Assembly: GCA_028281525.1 (NCBI GenBank)
Contig: JANQJR010000038.1
Coordinates: forward strand, 1 to 60,692
DNA: 60,692 bases
Direction: 5' to 3'
From: Magnetovibrio sp.
GTDB lineage: Bacteria > Pseudomonadota > Alphaproteobacteria > Rhodospirillales > Magnetovibrionaceae
Shown here: positions 1 through 9,095 of the stretch, piece after piece
Position numbering within the stretch: position 1 is the stretch's first letter
Layout: each line of letters begins with the position of its first letter
Made by a program: the position numbers and the translations under genes
The notes under the pieces: generated by a model
Told to the model about the DNA's origin: nothing
The model's database searches: none
What the model saw: only the letters and a program-made list of their open reading frames with translations

Positions 1-1
1 C

Positions 2-115
2 CTGAAGGACGTGGACGAAGCCCAGGCGGCCATCGTCACCATCGCCAAGCAGCTTGCCGACAGCGGCGAAATCGTCATCGCCGGACAAGGCGAGGAAGAC
101 GAGCTGATTTACTGA
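2..115 (+). CDS. fliG: Flagellar motor switch protein FliG, C-terminal end (partial)
   Basis: Only the last 37 codons lie in the window; the reading frame is open from base 2 to a TGA at 113-115. The peptide (ending [10 protein letters not shown]) has the acidic tail usual for alphaproteobacterial FliG, and the gene is followed directly by fliH, the usual partner order. FliG is the rotor protein of the C-ring that contacts the stator and sets rotation direction. The identity rests on this short tail plus gene order, so it is good but not proven from this fragment alone. Confidence 0.75.
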   Translation: MKDVDEAQAAIVTIAKQLADSGEIVIAGQGEEDELIY

Positions 116-140
116 TATGATGAACCCAGGAACACCGACA

Positions 141-1145
141 ATGACGTCAGATGACCACAAAAAGTTCATGTTCGACACGGACTTTGCCCCGGAGGCGGTC
201 ATTAAAGCGCAAAAAGATGCGGAGTTGCAGGCGCAGCTCGAAGCGGAGCGCGCCGCCGCTCAAGCCAAAGCAACCGAGGAAACCGAGGCCGCTTTGGAAG
301 ATGCGCCGCCCACCTTCAGCGAAGAAGACGTGGAACGCGCCCGTAAGGAAGGCTTCCAGGCCGGGCACACCGAGGCGACCCAGGATTTGACCTCGGCACT
401 GGAACAGCGCGTCGCCAACACTTTGGATGCAATCAATGTTCATGTCGCAAGCTTGTTCGAAGCCTATGAAGAGGACAAGGAAGAGCACAACCGCGACGCT
501 GTCGCGGTCGCCACGGTGATCGTGCGCAAGTTGTTCCCGGCACTCAACATGGAGCACGCCTTGGCGGAGATCGAACACATGATCATTGAAGCCATGTCGC
601 GCACGTCCGGCGCGCCCAGCCTGGTTGTGCGCGTGCCGCCCAGCATCCGCGACAGCGTCGATGTCAAGGCTCGGGAGCTCTCCGTGCTGCGCGGTCGTGA
701 AGGCACCTTGACCGTAATGGCCGATGAGACCCTGACCGAAGGCGACGCTGCAGTGGAATGGGATGGCGGCGGTATGGTCCGCGACAGCAAAATGATGTGG
801 CAGGTCGTCGACGAAATCATTGAACGCAACCTCGGCAACGAGCGCGCCAATGGGAGGGGCCAAGACGTTGTCGAACAGGTGGATAGCGGAGACATCGAAG
901 CGATTGACGAAGAGCCTGCGCCGCCGCCGACACAAGAGGTTGAGAACAAGACGACAGTCGGGGAAAATACGAAAACCGCGCCGGAGTCGACGGATATTGC
1001 CGCATCGGCTGACGCCTCCGCAGAAACTCCTCAGCCCGTTGATACAGAAGAACAAACCGCTCCGACAGAAACACCGGGTACGGACCAGCCGGATGACACG
1101 AACGTGGATACACAAACAGATACGGACACGAACACGGGGGACTAA
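141..1145 (+). CDS. fliH: Flagellar assembly protein FliH
   Basis: FliH is the cytoplasmic regulator of the flagellar export ATPase FliI and links it to the C-ring. The 334-residue product has a charged Ala/Glu/Gln-rich helical N-terminal part (residues about 25-90), a FliH-like C-terminal domain (about 95-235) and a long acidic Thr/Pro/Asp-rich tail (about 255-334) that is longer than usual. I chose the ATG at 141, 8 nt after AGGAA (128-132), over an in-frame ATG at 117 that lacks a good ribosome site. It sits between fliG and fliN; its partner FliI is encoded separately near 12 kb on the other strand. Confidence 0.85.
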   Translation: MTSDDHKKFMFDTDFAPEAVIKAQKDAELQAQLEAERAAAQAKATEETEAALEDAPPTFSEEDVERARKEGFQAGHTEATQDLTSALEQRVANTLDAINVHVASLFEAYEEDKEEHNRDAVAVATVIVRKLFPALNMEHALAEIEHMIIEAMSRTSGAPSLVVRVPPSIRDSVDVKARELSVLRGREGTLTVMADETLTEGDAAVEWDGGGMVRDSKMMWQVVDEIIERNLGNERANGRGQDVVEQVDSGDIEAIDEEPAPPPTQEVENKTTVGENTKTAPESTDIAASADASAETPQPVDTEEQTAPTETPGTDQPDDTNVDTQTDTDTNTGD

Positions 1146-1169
1146 CCCCGCTTGACCCAGGAGGTCGAA

Positions 1170-1544
1170 ATGGCAGACGAAACGAGTTTGGAACTGAACG
1201 AACTGGAAGATGAAGTCACGGACGCAGCGCCTTCCCCCCCGGCTGATGACGAGCAGTCCTTTGCCGAAAGCGCGGGCTTTTCCGACATGCCCCGCAACGC
1301 TCGCGACCTGGAAGCCGTATACGACATTCCGGTGCAAGTTTCCGCTGTGCTGGGCAAGGCAACCATGCAAGTCAGCCAATTGCTGAAGTTGGGCCGCGGC
1401 GCGGTGGTCGAGTTGGACCGTAAAGTGGGAGAAGCGATCGACATTTACGTCAACAACCGCTTGGTCGCGCGCGGCGAAGTGGTGGTGGTTGAAGATCGCC
1501 TGGGCGTGACCATGACGGAAATCATCAAAACCGATCGCACCTAA
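1170..1544 (+). CDS. fliN: Flagellar motor switch protein FliN
   Basis: Product of 124 residues. The first 45 are acidic and probably disordered; residues about 46-124 form a SpoA/FliN domain (YDIPVQVSAVLGKATMQVSQ, then LKLGRGAVVELDR and the NNRLVARGEVVVVEDRLGVT core). FliN forms the lower ring of the C-ring and binds CheY-P and FliH. The ATG at 1170 has a perfect AGGAGGT at 1159-1165; an in-frame TTG at 1152 would place that site inside the gene. It lies 24 bp after fliH in the same operon. Confidence 0.93.
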   Translation: MADETSLELNELEDEVTDAAPSPPADDEQSFAESAGFSDMPRNARDLEAVYDIPVQVSAVLGKATMQVSQLLKLGRGAVVELDRKVGEAIDIYVNNRLVARGEVVVVEDRLGVTMTEIIKTDRT

Positions 1545-1591
1545 ACGAATCATCGGCACCGAGCGAAGAAAGCGGATAAAGAGACCCCCAT

Positions 1592-2401
1592 ATGGCGGAT
1601 TCAAACATCTACATCACCAAGCCGCGGTCAGCGACGGACATCGCCACCATCATCGGCCTTATCGGCGGCTTCGGGCTGGTGGTTTCCGCAATCATCTTCG
1701 GCGGTTCGGCGGAATCTTTCGTTAACCTGCCCTCGGTCATGATTGTCGTGGGCGGCACCCTCTGCGTGACCATGATCTGTTTCTCTCTGGGTGAAATGGG
1801 CCGCACCGTCAAAGTCATGCTCAAAACTTTGTCATACACCGCCCGCGATCCGTCCGAAGCCGCCATCCAGGTGTTGCAAATCGCAGAGTTGGCCCGCCGC
1901 CAAGGTGTTTTATCCTTGCAGGGGATTCTCGAACAGTTGGAAGGCGAGCCGCTGCTGTACAAAGGCATGACCATGGTGGTCGACGGCACCCCTGGCGAGG
2001 AAGTCGAGACGATCATGCGCAAAGACATGATGTCCACCGTGCAGCGCCACCAAAAAAGCGCAAGCGTGCTGAGAAAAGCCGCGGAATTCGCCCCTGCCAT
2101 GGGCTTGATCGGAACGCTGATCGGTCTGGTGCAGATGCTCGGCAATTTGGAAGATCCCGCCTCCATCGGCCCCGCCATGGCCGTGGCCCTGCTGACCACG
2201 TTTTACGGCGCGGTGCTCGCCAATATGGTGTTCGCCCCGATGTCGGCCAAACTGGAACGCAATTCCATCGAAGAAGCCATGGTCAACAACATCTATGTCA
2301 TGGGGGCCGCATCCATCGGCCGCCAGGAAAATCCGCGTCGACTGGAAATGATGCTCAACAGCGTCTTGCCACCGGCTAAACGCGTTGAATACTTCGACTG
2401 A
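1592..2401 (+). CDS. Flagellar stator protein, MotA/PomA family
   Basis: A 269-residue inner-membrane protein of the MotA/TolQ/ExbB proton-or-sodium channel family. Four hydrophobic segments are visible at about residues 16-37, 46-66, 166-185 and 193-215, with the family's cytoplasmic loop between the second and third and the proline-containing AEFAPAMGLIGTLIG start of the third. Length and the LPSVMIVVGGT segment resemble PomA more than E. coli MotA, suggesting possible Na+ use, which is inference. It is in the fliN-flbD operon but no MotB/PomB partner is adjacent, so its partner must be elsewhere or it is a second stator. Confidence 0.85.
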   Translation: MADSNIYITKPRSATDIATIIGLIGGFGLVVSAIIFGGSAESFVNLPSVMIVVGGTLCVTMICFSLGEMGRTVKVMLKTLSYTARDPSEAAIQVLQIAELARRQGVLSLQGILEQLEGEPLLYKGMTMVVDGTPGEEVETIMRKDMMSTVQRHQKSASVLRKAAEFAPAMGLIGTLIGLVQMLGNLEDPASIGPAMAVALLTTFYGAVLANMVFAPMSAKLERNSIEEAMVNNIYVMGAASIGRQENPRRLEMMLNSVLPPAKRVEYFD

Positions 2402-2414
2402 GAAAGTTTAACTC

Positions 2415-3779
2415 ATGCGACTGCTGATTATCGGAACCTTAGACGGACAGGTTGGCGCGGCCAGCCAAATCGCATTGTCACGCGGCGCCAAGGTCAATCA
2501 CGTGGAAACTGTCGCCAGCGGGCTGGAATTCCTCCGCTCGGGCCGGGGCGCAGACTTGGTTCTGGCCGATGTGCAGGAAGACTTGGCGACCCTCATCGGC
2601 AGCCTGGAAACGGAACGTATCGCCATACCGGTGGTGGCGTGTGGAATCGGCAACGATACCCAGGCCGCCGTGCGCGCCATCAAGGCCGGCGCGAAGGAAT
2701 ACATCCCGTTGCCTCCTGACGCGGAACTGATCGGCGCGGTGCTGACCGCAGTGGCGGAAGAAAACACCGACTTCATCCACACCGACGAGCGCATGACGGA
2801 AATCATCAAGTTGGCCGACCAAGTCGCGCCCAGCGACGCCTCGATCCTCATCACCGGCCCCAGCGGCACCGGTAAGGAAATGATGGCGCGCTACCTGCAT
2901 CTGAAGAGTAAGCGCCGCGAAGGCCCATTCATCGCCGTGAATTGCGCGGCGATTCCGGAAAACTTGTTGGAAAGCGAATTGTTTGGCCACGAAAGAGGGG
3001 CCTTCACCGGCGCAGTGGCGCGGCGCATCGGCAAGTTCGAAGAAGCCAACGGCGGCACCCTTTTGCTTGACGAAATCAGCGAAATGGACCCACGTCTGCA
3101 AGCCAAGTTGCTGCGTGCATTGCAGGAGCGCGAAATCGACCGGGTCGGCTCCAATAAACCGGTGAAGGTCGATGTGCGCATTCTCGCCACCTCCAACCGC
3201 AACATGGAAGATCATGTCACATCGGGTGGTTTTCGTGAGGATCTGTATTTCCGCCTCAACGTCATGAACTTGGCGTTGCCGGCCTTGCGCGAACGCCCCG
3301 ACGATATCATCGCGCTGGCCCGTCATTTCGCCGCCAAATACGCCGAAGCCAACGGTGTACCGACGCGCCCCTTGGGCGAAAGCGCACAAGCAAAGTTGTT
3401 GGGCTACGCTTGGCCCGGCAATGTGCGCGAATTGGAAAACGCCGTGCATCGCGCAGTTCTGCTCGCCACCGGCGAGGAAATCGGACCTGAGGCGATCTTG
3501 CTGAGCGGTTCCCCCCTGGCTCCCGGATCAGCGGATGCAGCTGGGGCTGCGGCGGCCTCCGCGAACGGCGCGGACGGTATGGTCGGGAAAACGGTGTCCG
3601 AGGTCGAACGCGAGTTGATCATCAGCACGCTAAACCATTGTCTCGGCAACCGCACGCACGCAGCCAACATTCTGGGCATTTCGATCCGCACTTTGCGCAA
3701 CAAGCTGAAACAGTACAACGACGAAGGGTTCACCGTGCCGTCCCCTGGCGGCGCGGACGGCGATCAAGCCCCGGCATGA
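2415..3779 (+). CDS. flbD: Sigma-54-dependent flagellar transcription activator FlbD
   Basis: Three-domain regulator of 454 residues: a receiver-like domain (1-110) whose first strand reads LLIIGTLDG, without the usual acidic pair, as in Caulobacter FlbD; an AAA+ domain (about 125-360) with Walker A GPSGTGKE, the sigma-54 contact loop GAFTGA and Walker B GGTLLLDEIS; and a Fis-type helix-turn-helix at the C terminus (NRTHAANILGISIRTLRNKL). FlbD activates class III/IV flagellar genes once the hook-basal body is built. Its place between the stator gene and flhA is typical of Rhodospirillales. The start is 13 bp after the motA-like gene. Confidence 0.92.
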   Translation: MRLLIIGTLDGQVGAASQIALSRGAKVNHVETVASGLEFLRSGRGADLVLADVQEDLATLIGSLETERIAIPVVACGIGNDTQAAVRAIKAGAKEYIPLPPDAELIGAVLTAVAEENTDFIHTDERMTEIIKLADQVAPSDASILITGPSGTGKEMMARYLHLKSKRREGPFIAVNCAAIPENLLESELFGHERGAFTGAVARRIGKFEEANGGTLLLDEISEMDPRLQAKLLRALQEREIDRVGSNKPVKVDVRILATSNRNMEDHVTSGGFREDLYFRLNVMNLALPALRERPDDIIALARHFAAKYAEANGVPTRPLGESAQAKLLGYAWPGNVRELENAVHRAVLLATGEEIGPEAILLSGSPLAPGSADAAGAAAASANGADGMVGKTVSEVERELIISTLNHCLGNRTHAANILGISIRTLRNKLKQYNDEGFTVPSPGGADGDQAPA

Positions 3780-3827
3780 CATCCACCATCGCGACAACAA
3801 AGACAGCTCTAGGCGCTTAAGCACCCA

Positions 3828-5957
3828 ATGGCAGACGAGAACGCACAAACCACCGCCACCGCAACGAATCCGCCAGCCTCACTGCGCGATTTTTTAGGCG
3901 CGATTTCCAAACGCGGCGACATCATGATGGCGCTGGGCGTGGTAGCGGTCCTGGTGGTCCTGATCCTGCCTATGCCGACGTGGTTGCTGGACGCCAGCCT
4001 GGCCTTTTCCATCACCTTCTCGGTGCTCATCTTGATGACCGCGCTGTTTATCGAGAAACCTTTGGAATTCAACACATTCCCGACGGTTTTGCTGCTTGCG
4101 ACTATGATTCGTCTGGCACTCAACCTGGCGTCCACGCGCCTGATCCTGGCGCACGGACATGAGGGCACCGACGCCGCAGGCCAAGTGATTCAAGCCTTCG
4201 GCGGGTTCGTCATGGGCGGCAATTTCGTCATTGGCATCATCGTTTTCATCATCTTGGTGATTGTGAACTTCATCGTCATCACCAAGGGTTCCGGGCGTAT
4301 CGCCGAAGTGTCCGCACGTTTCACCTTGGACGCCATGCCCGGCAAACAGATGGCCATCGACGCCGATCTTTCCACGGGCCTGATCGACGAAGACGAAGCG
4401 CGCCGCCGACGCAAAGAGTTGGAAGACGAAAGCACCTTCTTCGGCTCCATGGACGGTGCATCCAAGTTCGTGCGTGGCGATGCCATCGCTGGCTTGCTGA
4501 TCACGTTCATCAACGTGGTCGCGGGCATGATCATCGGTGTCGCCCAACACGACATGAGCTTCGCAGATGCCGCCAACAACTTCACACGCCTGACCGTTGG
4601 CGACGGCTTGGTGACACAAATCCCGGCCCTGGTTGTGTCCACCGCCGCCGGTATGATGGTGACCAAGGCCGGTGTCACGGGCGCGACGGAAAAAGCGCTG
4701 TTCAGCCAAGTCGGCGGCCAGCCCCGCGCCATGGGCGTGAGCTCTTTCCTGTTGTTCGGCCTGGCTCTCATGCCGGGGATTCCGTTTTTTCCGTTCATGC
4801 TGCTCTCCACAATTACGGGCGTGATCGCGACCTTGACGTACCGCGCGCAGCAGAAAGCCATGAAAGAAGAAGAAGCCAAAGTCCAGGAAGCCGAAGTCCA
4901 GGAAGCCCAGGCCGTCCCGGAAGAGCCCATATCGACCGCGTTGAAGATCGATTTGTTGCGCCTGGAATTGGGCTATGGGCTACTGTCCCTGATCAACAAC
5001 CCCCGCGACGGCAAGCGTCTGACCGACCAGATCAAAGCGCTGCGCCGCCAGATCGCCACGGAAATGGGCTTCGTCATGCCATCGGTGCGCATCCAAGACA
5101 ACATGCAGTTGGACGCCAACACCTACATCGTACGCACCAAGGAAATCGAGTCTGGGCGAGGCGAGTTGCGCCCCAACATGCTTTTGGTGATGGACCCGCG
5201 CGGCGAAGAAATCACCTTGCCCGGCGAGAAGACCGTGGAGCCGACTTTTGGTCTGCCCGCCATGTGGATCGACGAGCAAAACCGCGAAGAGGCGTTGTTC
5301 CGCGGCTACACCGTGGTCGATCCCGCCACCGTCATCACCACGCATCTGACCGAGGTGATCAAGGACAACATGCCGGAACTGTTGTCTTACGCCGAAACGC
5401 AAAAACTGATCGACGAATTGGACACCGAACACAAAAAACTGGTCGACGACATGATCCCGTCACAAATTTCCATGGGCGGCACCCAGCGCGTACTGCAGAA
5501 CCTGCTGGCGGAGCGCGTCTCGATCCGCGACCTGTCAACAATCCTGGAGGGCATCTCCGAAGCCTGTGGCATGACCCGCAACGTCACCTTGATCACCGAA
5601 CACGTACGCGCCCGTCTGGCCCGCCAGATCAGCGACATGAACGTCAACGAGCAAGGCGCCATCGTTCTGTTGTCTCTGTCGCCGGAATGGGAACAAAAGT
5701 TTGCCGAGAATTTGGTTGGGAACGCCGACGACCGGCAGTTGTCCATGCCGCCGGTACAATTGCAGGAATTCATCACCCAGCTGCGCAACGCTTATGAACG
5801 CCAGGCCATGATGGGCGAATTGCCCGTGCTGCTGACCAGCCCCGGCATCCGTCCCTATGTGCGGTCCATCATCGAGCGTTTCCGTCCCGCAACCGTGGTG
5901 ATGAGCCAAAACGAAATTCATCCGAAAGCGAAAATCAAGACTGTCGGTCAAGTCTAA
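3828..5957 (+). CDS. flhA: Flagellar type III export membrane protein FlhA
   Basis: FlhA is the nonameric inner-membrane gate of the flagellar type III secretion apparatus. The 709-residue product has the full family length: multiple transmembrane helices in residues about 30-340, including the hallmark MIRLALNLASTRLIL stretch and the FHIPEP-like cytoplasmic loop with EVSARFTLDAMPGKQMAIDADL, then a soluble export-switch domain (about 360-709) with LRLELGYGLLSLI. It starts at an ATG 48 bp after flbD and is followed by flhG only 19 bp downstream. Confidence 0.97.
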   Translation: MADENAQTTATATNPPASLRDFLGAISKRGDIMMALGVVAVLVVLILPMPTWLLDASLAFSITFSVLILMTALFIEKPLEFNTFPTVLLLATMIRLALNLASTRLILAHGHEGTDAAGQVIQAFGGFVMGGNFVIGIIVFIILVIVNFIVITKGSGRIAEVSARFTLDAMPGKQMAIDADLSTGLIDEDEARRRRKELEDESTFFGSMDGASKFVRGDAIAGLLITFINVVAGMIIGVAQHDMSFADAANNFTRLTVGDGLVTQIPALVVSTAAGMMVTKAGVTGATEKALFSQVGGQPRAMGVSSFLLFGLALMPGIPFFPFMLLSTITGVIATLTYRAQQKAMKEEEAKVQEAEVQEAQAVPEEPISTALKIDLLRLELGYGLLSLINNPRDGKRLTDQIKALRRQIATEMGFVMPSVRIQDNMQLDANTYIVRTKEIESGRGELRPNMLLVMDPRGEEITLPGEKTVEPTFGLPAMWIDEQNREEALFRGYTVVDPATVITTHLTEVIKDNMPELLSYAETQKLIDELDTEHKKLVDDMIPSQISMGGTQRVLQNLLAERVSIRDLSTILEGISEACGMTRNVTLITEHVRARLARQISDMNVNEQGAIVLLSLSPEWEQKFAENLVGNADDRQLSMPPVQLQEFITQLRNAYERQAMMGELPVLLTSPGIRPYVRSIIERFRPATVVMSQNEIHPKAKIKTVGQV

Positions 5958-5976
5958 GGTGGGCTAATTTCGAGCC

Positions 5977-6759
5977 ATGTCTGAGAAAGCTGACGCCCCC
6001 TCTCCCGCCAAACGCGGAAAAGGCCACAACATCATTGCCATCGCCTCCGGCAAGGGGGGCGTGGGCAAGACTTTTATGGCCATCACGCTGGCCAGCGCGC
6101 TCGCCAATCGCGACCGCAAGGTGCTGCTGTTCGACGGTGATCTGGGGCTCGCGAACCTGGACATTCAATTGGGGTTGATGCCGCAGCAGGATTTGGGCTC
6201 CGTCATCGCAGGACGGTTGACGCTGAATCAAGCCGTTTTGCCGTTCCAACCGGGTGGGTTCGATATCATCGCCGGGCGATCGGGATCCGGCGGGCTCGCC
6301 AACATCCCGACATCGCGCCTGCAGATGCTCAATGAAGACCTCGCCTTGCTCGCCCAGGCCTACGACCATGTGATTTTGGATTTGGGCGCAGGCGTGGAGC
6401 GTACCGTACGCCAACTCACCCACAACGTCGGCACCTGCATCGTGGTCGCGACCGACGAACCGACGTCGCTCACCGATGCCTATGCGTTCATTAAGCTCAC
6501 CCGCATGGAACGGCCCAAATTGGACATCCGGGTGGTCATCAACGCTGCGAACTCCACCCGTGAGGGGGAACGCACCTACAACACGCTTTTGAAGGCCTGT
6601 GAAGGATTTTTAAAGATTTCTCCGCCATTATTGGGGGTCGTGCGCCGCGATCCGAAGGTGCGCGAGACGATCAAGGCCCAAGTGCCGTTGTTGACGCGCT
6701 ATCCGAACTCGGAAGCCGCCCAGGATATCGGGATCATCGCGCGGAAACTCATGGACTGA
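5977..6759 (+). CDS. flhG: Flagellar number regulator FlhG/FleN (MinD-like ATPase)
   Basis: A 260-residue P-loop ATPase of the MinD/ParA family with the deviant Walker A GKGGVGKT near residue 27 and a switch-I-like FDGDLGLANLD. FlhG limits flagellar number and position, normally by acting on the SRP-type GTPase FlhF. A C-terminal amphipathic membrane helix as in MinD is not obvious. It directly follows flhA; the flhF gene that usually lies between them is missing here. A generic ParA-family role cannot be excluded but the context strongly favours FlhG. Confidence 0.85.
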   Translation: MSEKADAPSPAKRGKGHNIIAIASGKGGVGKTFMAITLASALANRDRKVLLFDGDLGLANLDIQLGLMPQQDLGSVIAGRLTLNQAVLPFQPGGFDIIAGRSGSGGLANIPTSRLQMLNEDLALLAQAYDHVILDLGAGVERTVRQLTHNVGTCIVVATDEPTSLTDAYAFIKLTRMERPKLDIRVVINAANSTREGERTYNTLLKACEGFLKISPPLLGVVRRDPKVRETIKAQVPLLTRYPNSEAAQDIGIIARKLMD

Positions 6760-6838
6760 ACGGCACTTAGGCGCTGATAAAGCCGCCCCCCAATGAGCGG
6801 ACTGGGGAAGCCTAAGAGGTTACGCCCCGAGGTGCCAT

Positions 6839-8644
6839 ATGCCGACCGTACAACCACCCGCGCCGCCGACACCGCCAGCCGGCTCCACGCCCGCTCAAGC
6901 CACCGCCACCGTTCAGCAAGCTTCCGAAAGCGTACGCGCCGCACTGGCCCGCATGACGACCGGCCAAAGTCTGCAGGCGACCCATCAATCGTCAACGGCA
7001 CCCCCTACGACCCAAACCGGAGCCTCTCCGGCTTTCACCCTGCCCACCCATCACGTGCAGGTCCAGACCGCCTTGGGCCCCATAACCTTGCAGACGACGC
7101 TGGCAATTCCCAAGGGGGCCGTGCTGACGCTGACGTTGATCACCGTCACGCCGCAGCCGCAATTCCAGATCACAGAGATCAACGGTAAGCCCGTACTCAG
7201 CGCACAGACGGCCCTAAAAGGGCCTGAGGGCCAAGCCTCGCCACGGGGTGAGGCTGCACCTGCTCAACTGGCGCCTGGCGCACGTCTCGGCGCAACCCTG
7301 GTGCGCCCCAGCATCGCCGCGCCCACCAGCACGATTGGTCAGCCCCAAACAACCGCTTCAGCACAACCCGGCGTGGCGCAGCCGCCGCACGCGACTGTGA
7401 CCACCGCCCAACTTTCGGCCCCAACGGCACCTGCAACAGCAACCGCCCCACCATCGGCCGCACCCAGCACACCGGCGACGACACCCGCCGCCACACCGCT
7501 GCCAACGGCATCTGGAGCACCTACGACCACAACGTCGTCCCCGACACCGGTTGCCGCGCAACCAAGCGCGCCGGCCCAAGCCGGCACCATAGCATCGGGT
7601 CCTCCATCCGGCGCATCCGCTGCAACACCGACGGCCACACCCGCCCCGACCGCAGCATCGACGCCATCGCCTGCGCTCCCGACCGGCACCACCATGACGG
7701 TTTCCATCGTACGCATCGATCCTCCCGGCGCGGTGCAAGCGCCACCCCTTCCAACCAGTGGCGGACTCGCCCAGGGATCGGTGTTGACCGGCACCGTCAC
7801 CGGCTCAACGGCGCAGGGCCAACCGATCGTGCAAACCCCGCACGCCACCCTCGTTCTGAACACCACCGCGAAGGTTGAAATCGGCGCGCAAGTGAGCCTC
7901 AAGGTGGACAACACCCCAACACCGCCAAACCCGGCGACGTCGACACCCTTGGGCCGAACAGGACCTGCAGACACCTTGGTCCAGGGACGCACCTGGCCGG
8001 ACCTGGACGAAGCCATGAAGGCCCTGGCCCAGGTCGACCCCGCCCGCTTCCAACAGGTAACTCAAACTGCACTGCCACAACCGGGTGGCAAGCTCACCGC
8101 ACAAATGCTGTTTTTCCTCACCGCACTCAAGGGTGGCGACTTCAAAGCTTGGATCGGAGAAAACGCCGGACGCATCTTGGAGCGTGACCGCCCAACCTTG
8201 ACCGGTAAAATAAGCGGTGACTTCCAGATCATGTCGCGTATGGCCGACGAACCGCAATCAGGCGACTGGCGTCTGGCCTTGACCCCGTTGTGGAATGGCG
8301 AAAAAATCGAAAAGGTACACATGTACTATCGCGGCGGCAACGGAGAGGAAAACCAGGACGGCACGGATGACGGCACCCGCTTCGTGCTCGACGTCAACCT
8401 GACCAACATCGGCCATGTTCAAATCGACGGCTTGGTGAAAAGCGAGCACAAGAAACTCGATCTCATCATCCGCACCGATGAGCCCATGCCGGACCAATGG
8501 CGCACCGACATTGGCGAAATTTTCATCGCCGCACAGGAACTCGTGGGGCTCACCGGCGGTGTCGCTTATCAGGCTGCACCCGGCAATTTCATCGAATTCG
8601 CGCCCATCGAACCCACCGGACCTCACCCAAGTTTGTTCGCTTGA
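6839..8644 (+). CDS. FliK-like flagellar hook-length control protein
   Basis: A 601-residue protein with a very long Pro/Ala/Thr-rich, low-complexity part (residues about 1-290, again 320-380) and a compact C-terminal domain (about 465-600) with the pattern of the Flg_hook/FliK C-domain: WRLALTPLWNGEKIEKVHMY, TRFVLDVNLTNIGHVQIDG and KKLDLIIRTDEPMPD. FliK measures hook length and switches export specificity. The ATG at 6839 has GAGG (6829-6832) 6 nt upstream. It is last in the flagellar operon, 79 bp after flhG. Family assignment is from domain layout and context. Confidence 0.7.
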   Translation: MPTVQPPAPPTPPAGSTPAQATATVQQASESVRAALARMTTGQSLQATHQSSTAPPTTQTGASPAFTLPTHHVQVQTALGPITLQTTLAIPKGAVLTLTLITVTPQPQFQITEINGKPVLSAQTALKGPEGQASPRGEAAPAQLAPGARLGATLVRPSIAAPTSTIGQPQTTASAQPGVAQPPHATVTTAQLSAPTAPATATAPPSAAPSTPATTPAATPLPTASGAPTTTTSSPTPVAAQPSAPAQAGTIASGPPSGASAATPTATPAPTAASTPSPALPTGTTMTVSIVRIDPPGAVQAPPLPTSGGLAQGSVLTGTVTGSTAQGQPIVQTPHATLVLNTTAKVEIGAQVSLKVDNTPTPPNPATSTPLGRTGPADTLVQGRTWPDLDEAMKALAQVDPARFQQVTQTALPQPGGKLTAQMLFFLTALKGGDFKAWIGENAGRILERDRPTLTGKISGDFQIMSRMADEPQSGDWRLALTPLWNGEKIEKVHMYYRGGNGEENQDGTDDGTRFVLDVNLTNIGHVQIDGLVKSEHKKLDLIIRTDEPMPDQWRTDIGEIFIAAQELVGLTGGVAYQAAPGNFIEFAPIEPTGPHPSLFA

Positions 8645-8698
8645 AAAAAGGGCGCTAAACTTTGGACCAGACTTAGATGAGCATTGGTGAGGAACCCG

Positions 8699-9094
8699 AT
8701 GGATTTGCAGGAACGCCGCGCACTGTTGAAGGCCACGGCCAATCCCGATCGCAAACTGGATTATCTGGTGACCCTATCCGGTCACCTGTTTGACGATGGC
8801 GGGGCGCGCCAGTTGGTCGAAGTCCGCTATGTTCCCGATAAGCAAGTGCTCGACACCGGATCGTTCGGCACGTATCTGGAGGCACTGTCCAACCACCCCT
8901 GGGACAACCCCGAAGACTTGGCCGTCACGGTGCTCACCGACATCAACAACGAAGTGGTGTCACGCTGGGTGCAGGTGAAAGTCGGCCTACCGGAACTGCC
9001 CCACCCAGCCGTTGACAGCCACGGCGTGGTGATCGATGACCGCCAACCCGGGTGGGACAATCCCGCGCTGCTTGGCCGCCTCGTAAGGATTTAG
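8699..9094 (+). CDS. QueF/GTP-cyclohydrolase-like tunnel-fold protein without catalytic cysteine
   Basis: Product of 131 residues. Residues about 20-95 resemble the core of QueF (7-cyano-7-deazaguanine reductase): DYLVTL, then VEVRYVPDK (QueF: ISYIPDE), a YL pair, HPWDNPEDLA (QueF region with the substrate-binding Glu) and RWVQVKVG. The QueF segment carrying the nucleophilic Cys and catalytic Asp is replaced by a shorter GHLFDDGGARQ stretch, and the protein has no cysteine at all. It is therefore unlikely to be a nitrile reductase; a binding or structural role is inferred. The ATG at 8699 follows GAGGA (8689-8693). It lies just after the FliK-like gene and 1 bp before the next gene. Confidence 0.6.
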   Translation: MDLQERRALLKATANPDRKLDYLVTLSGHLFDDGGARQLVEVRYVPDKQVLDTGSFGTYLEALSNHPWDNPEDLAVTVLTDINNEVVSRWVQVKVGLPELPHPAVDSHGVVIDDRQPGWDNPALLGRLVRI

Positions 9095-9095
9095 G

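Noticed and set aside
147-1604. 485-codon open frame on the minus strand opposite fliH-fliN
   Set aside because: It is antisense to well-supported flagellar genes, is His/Arg/Phe-rich in the way shadow frames of GC-rich genes are, and has no homology I recognise.
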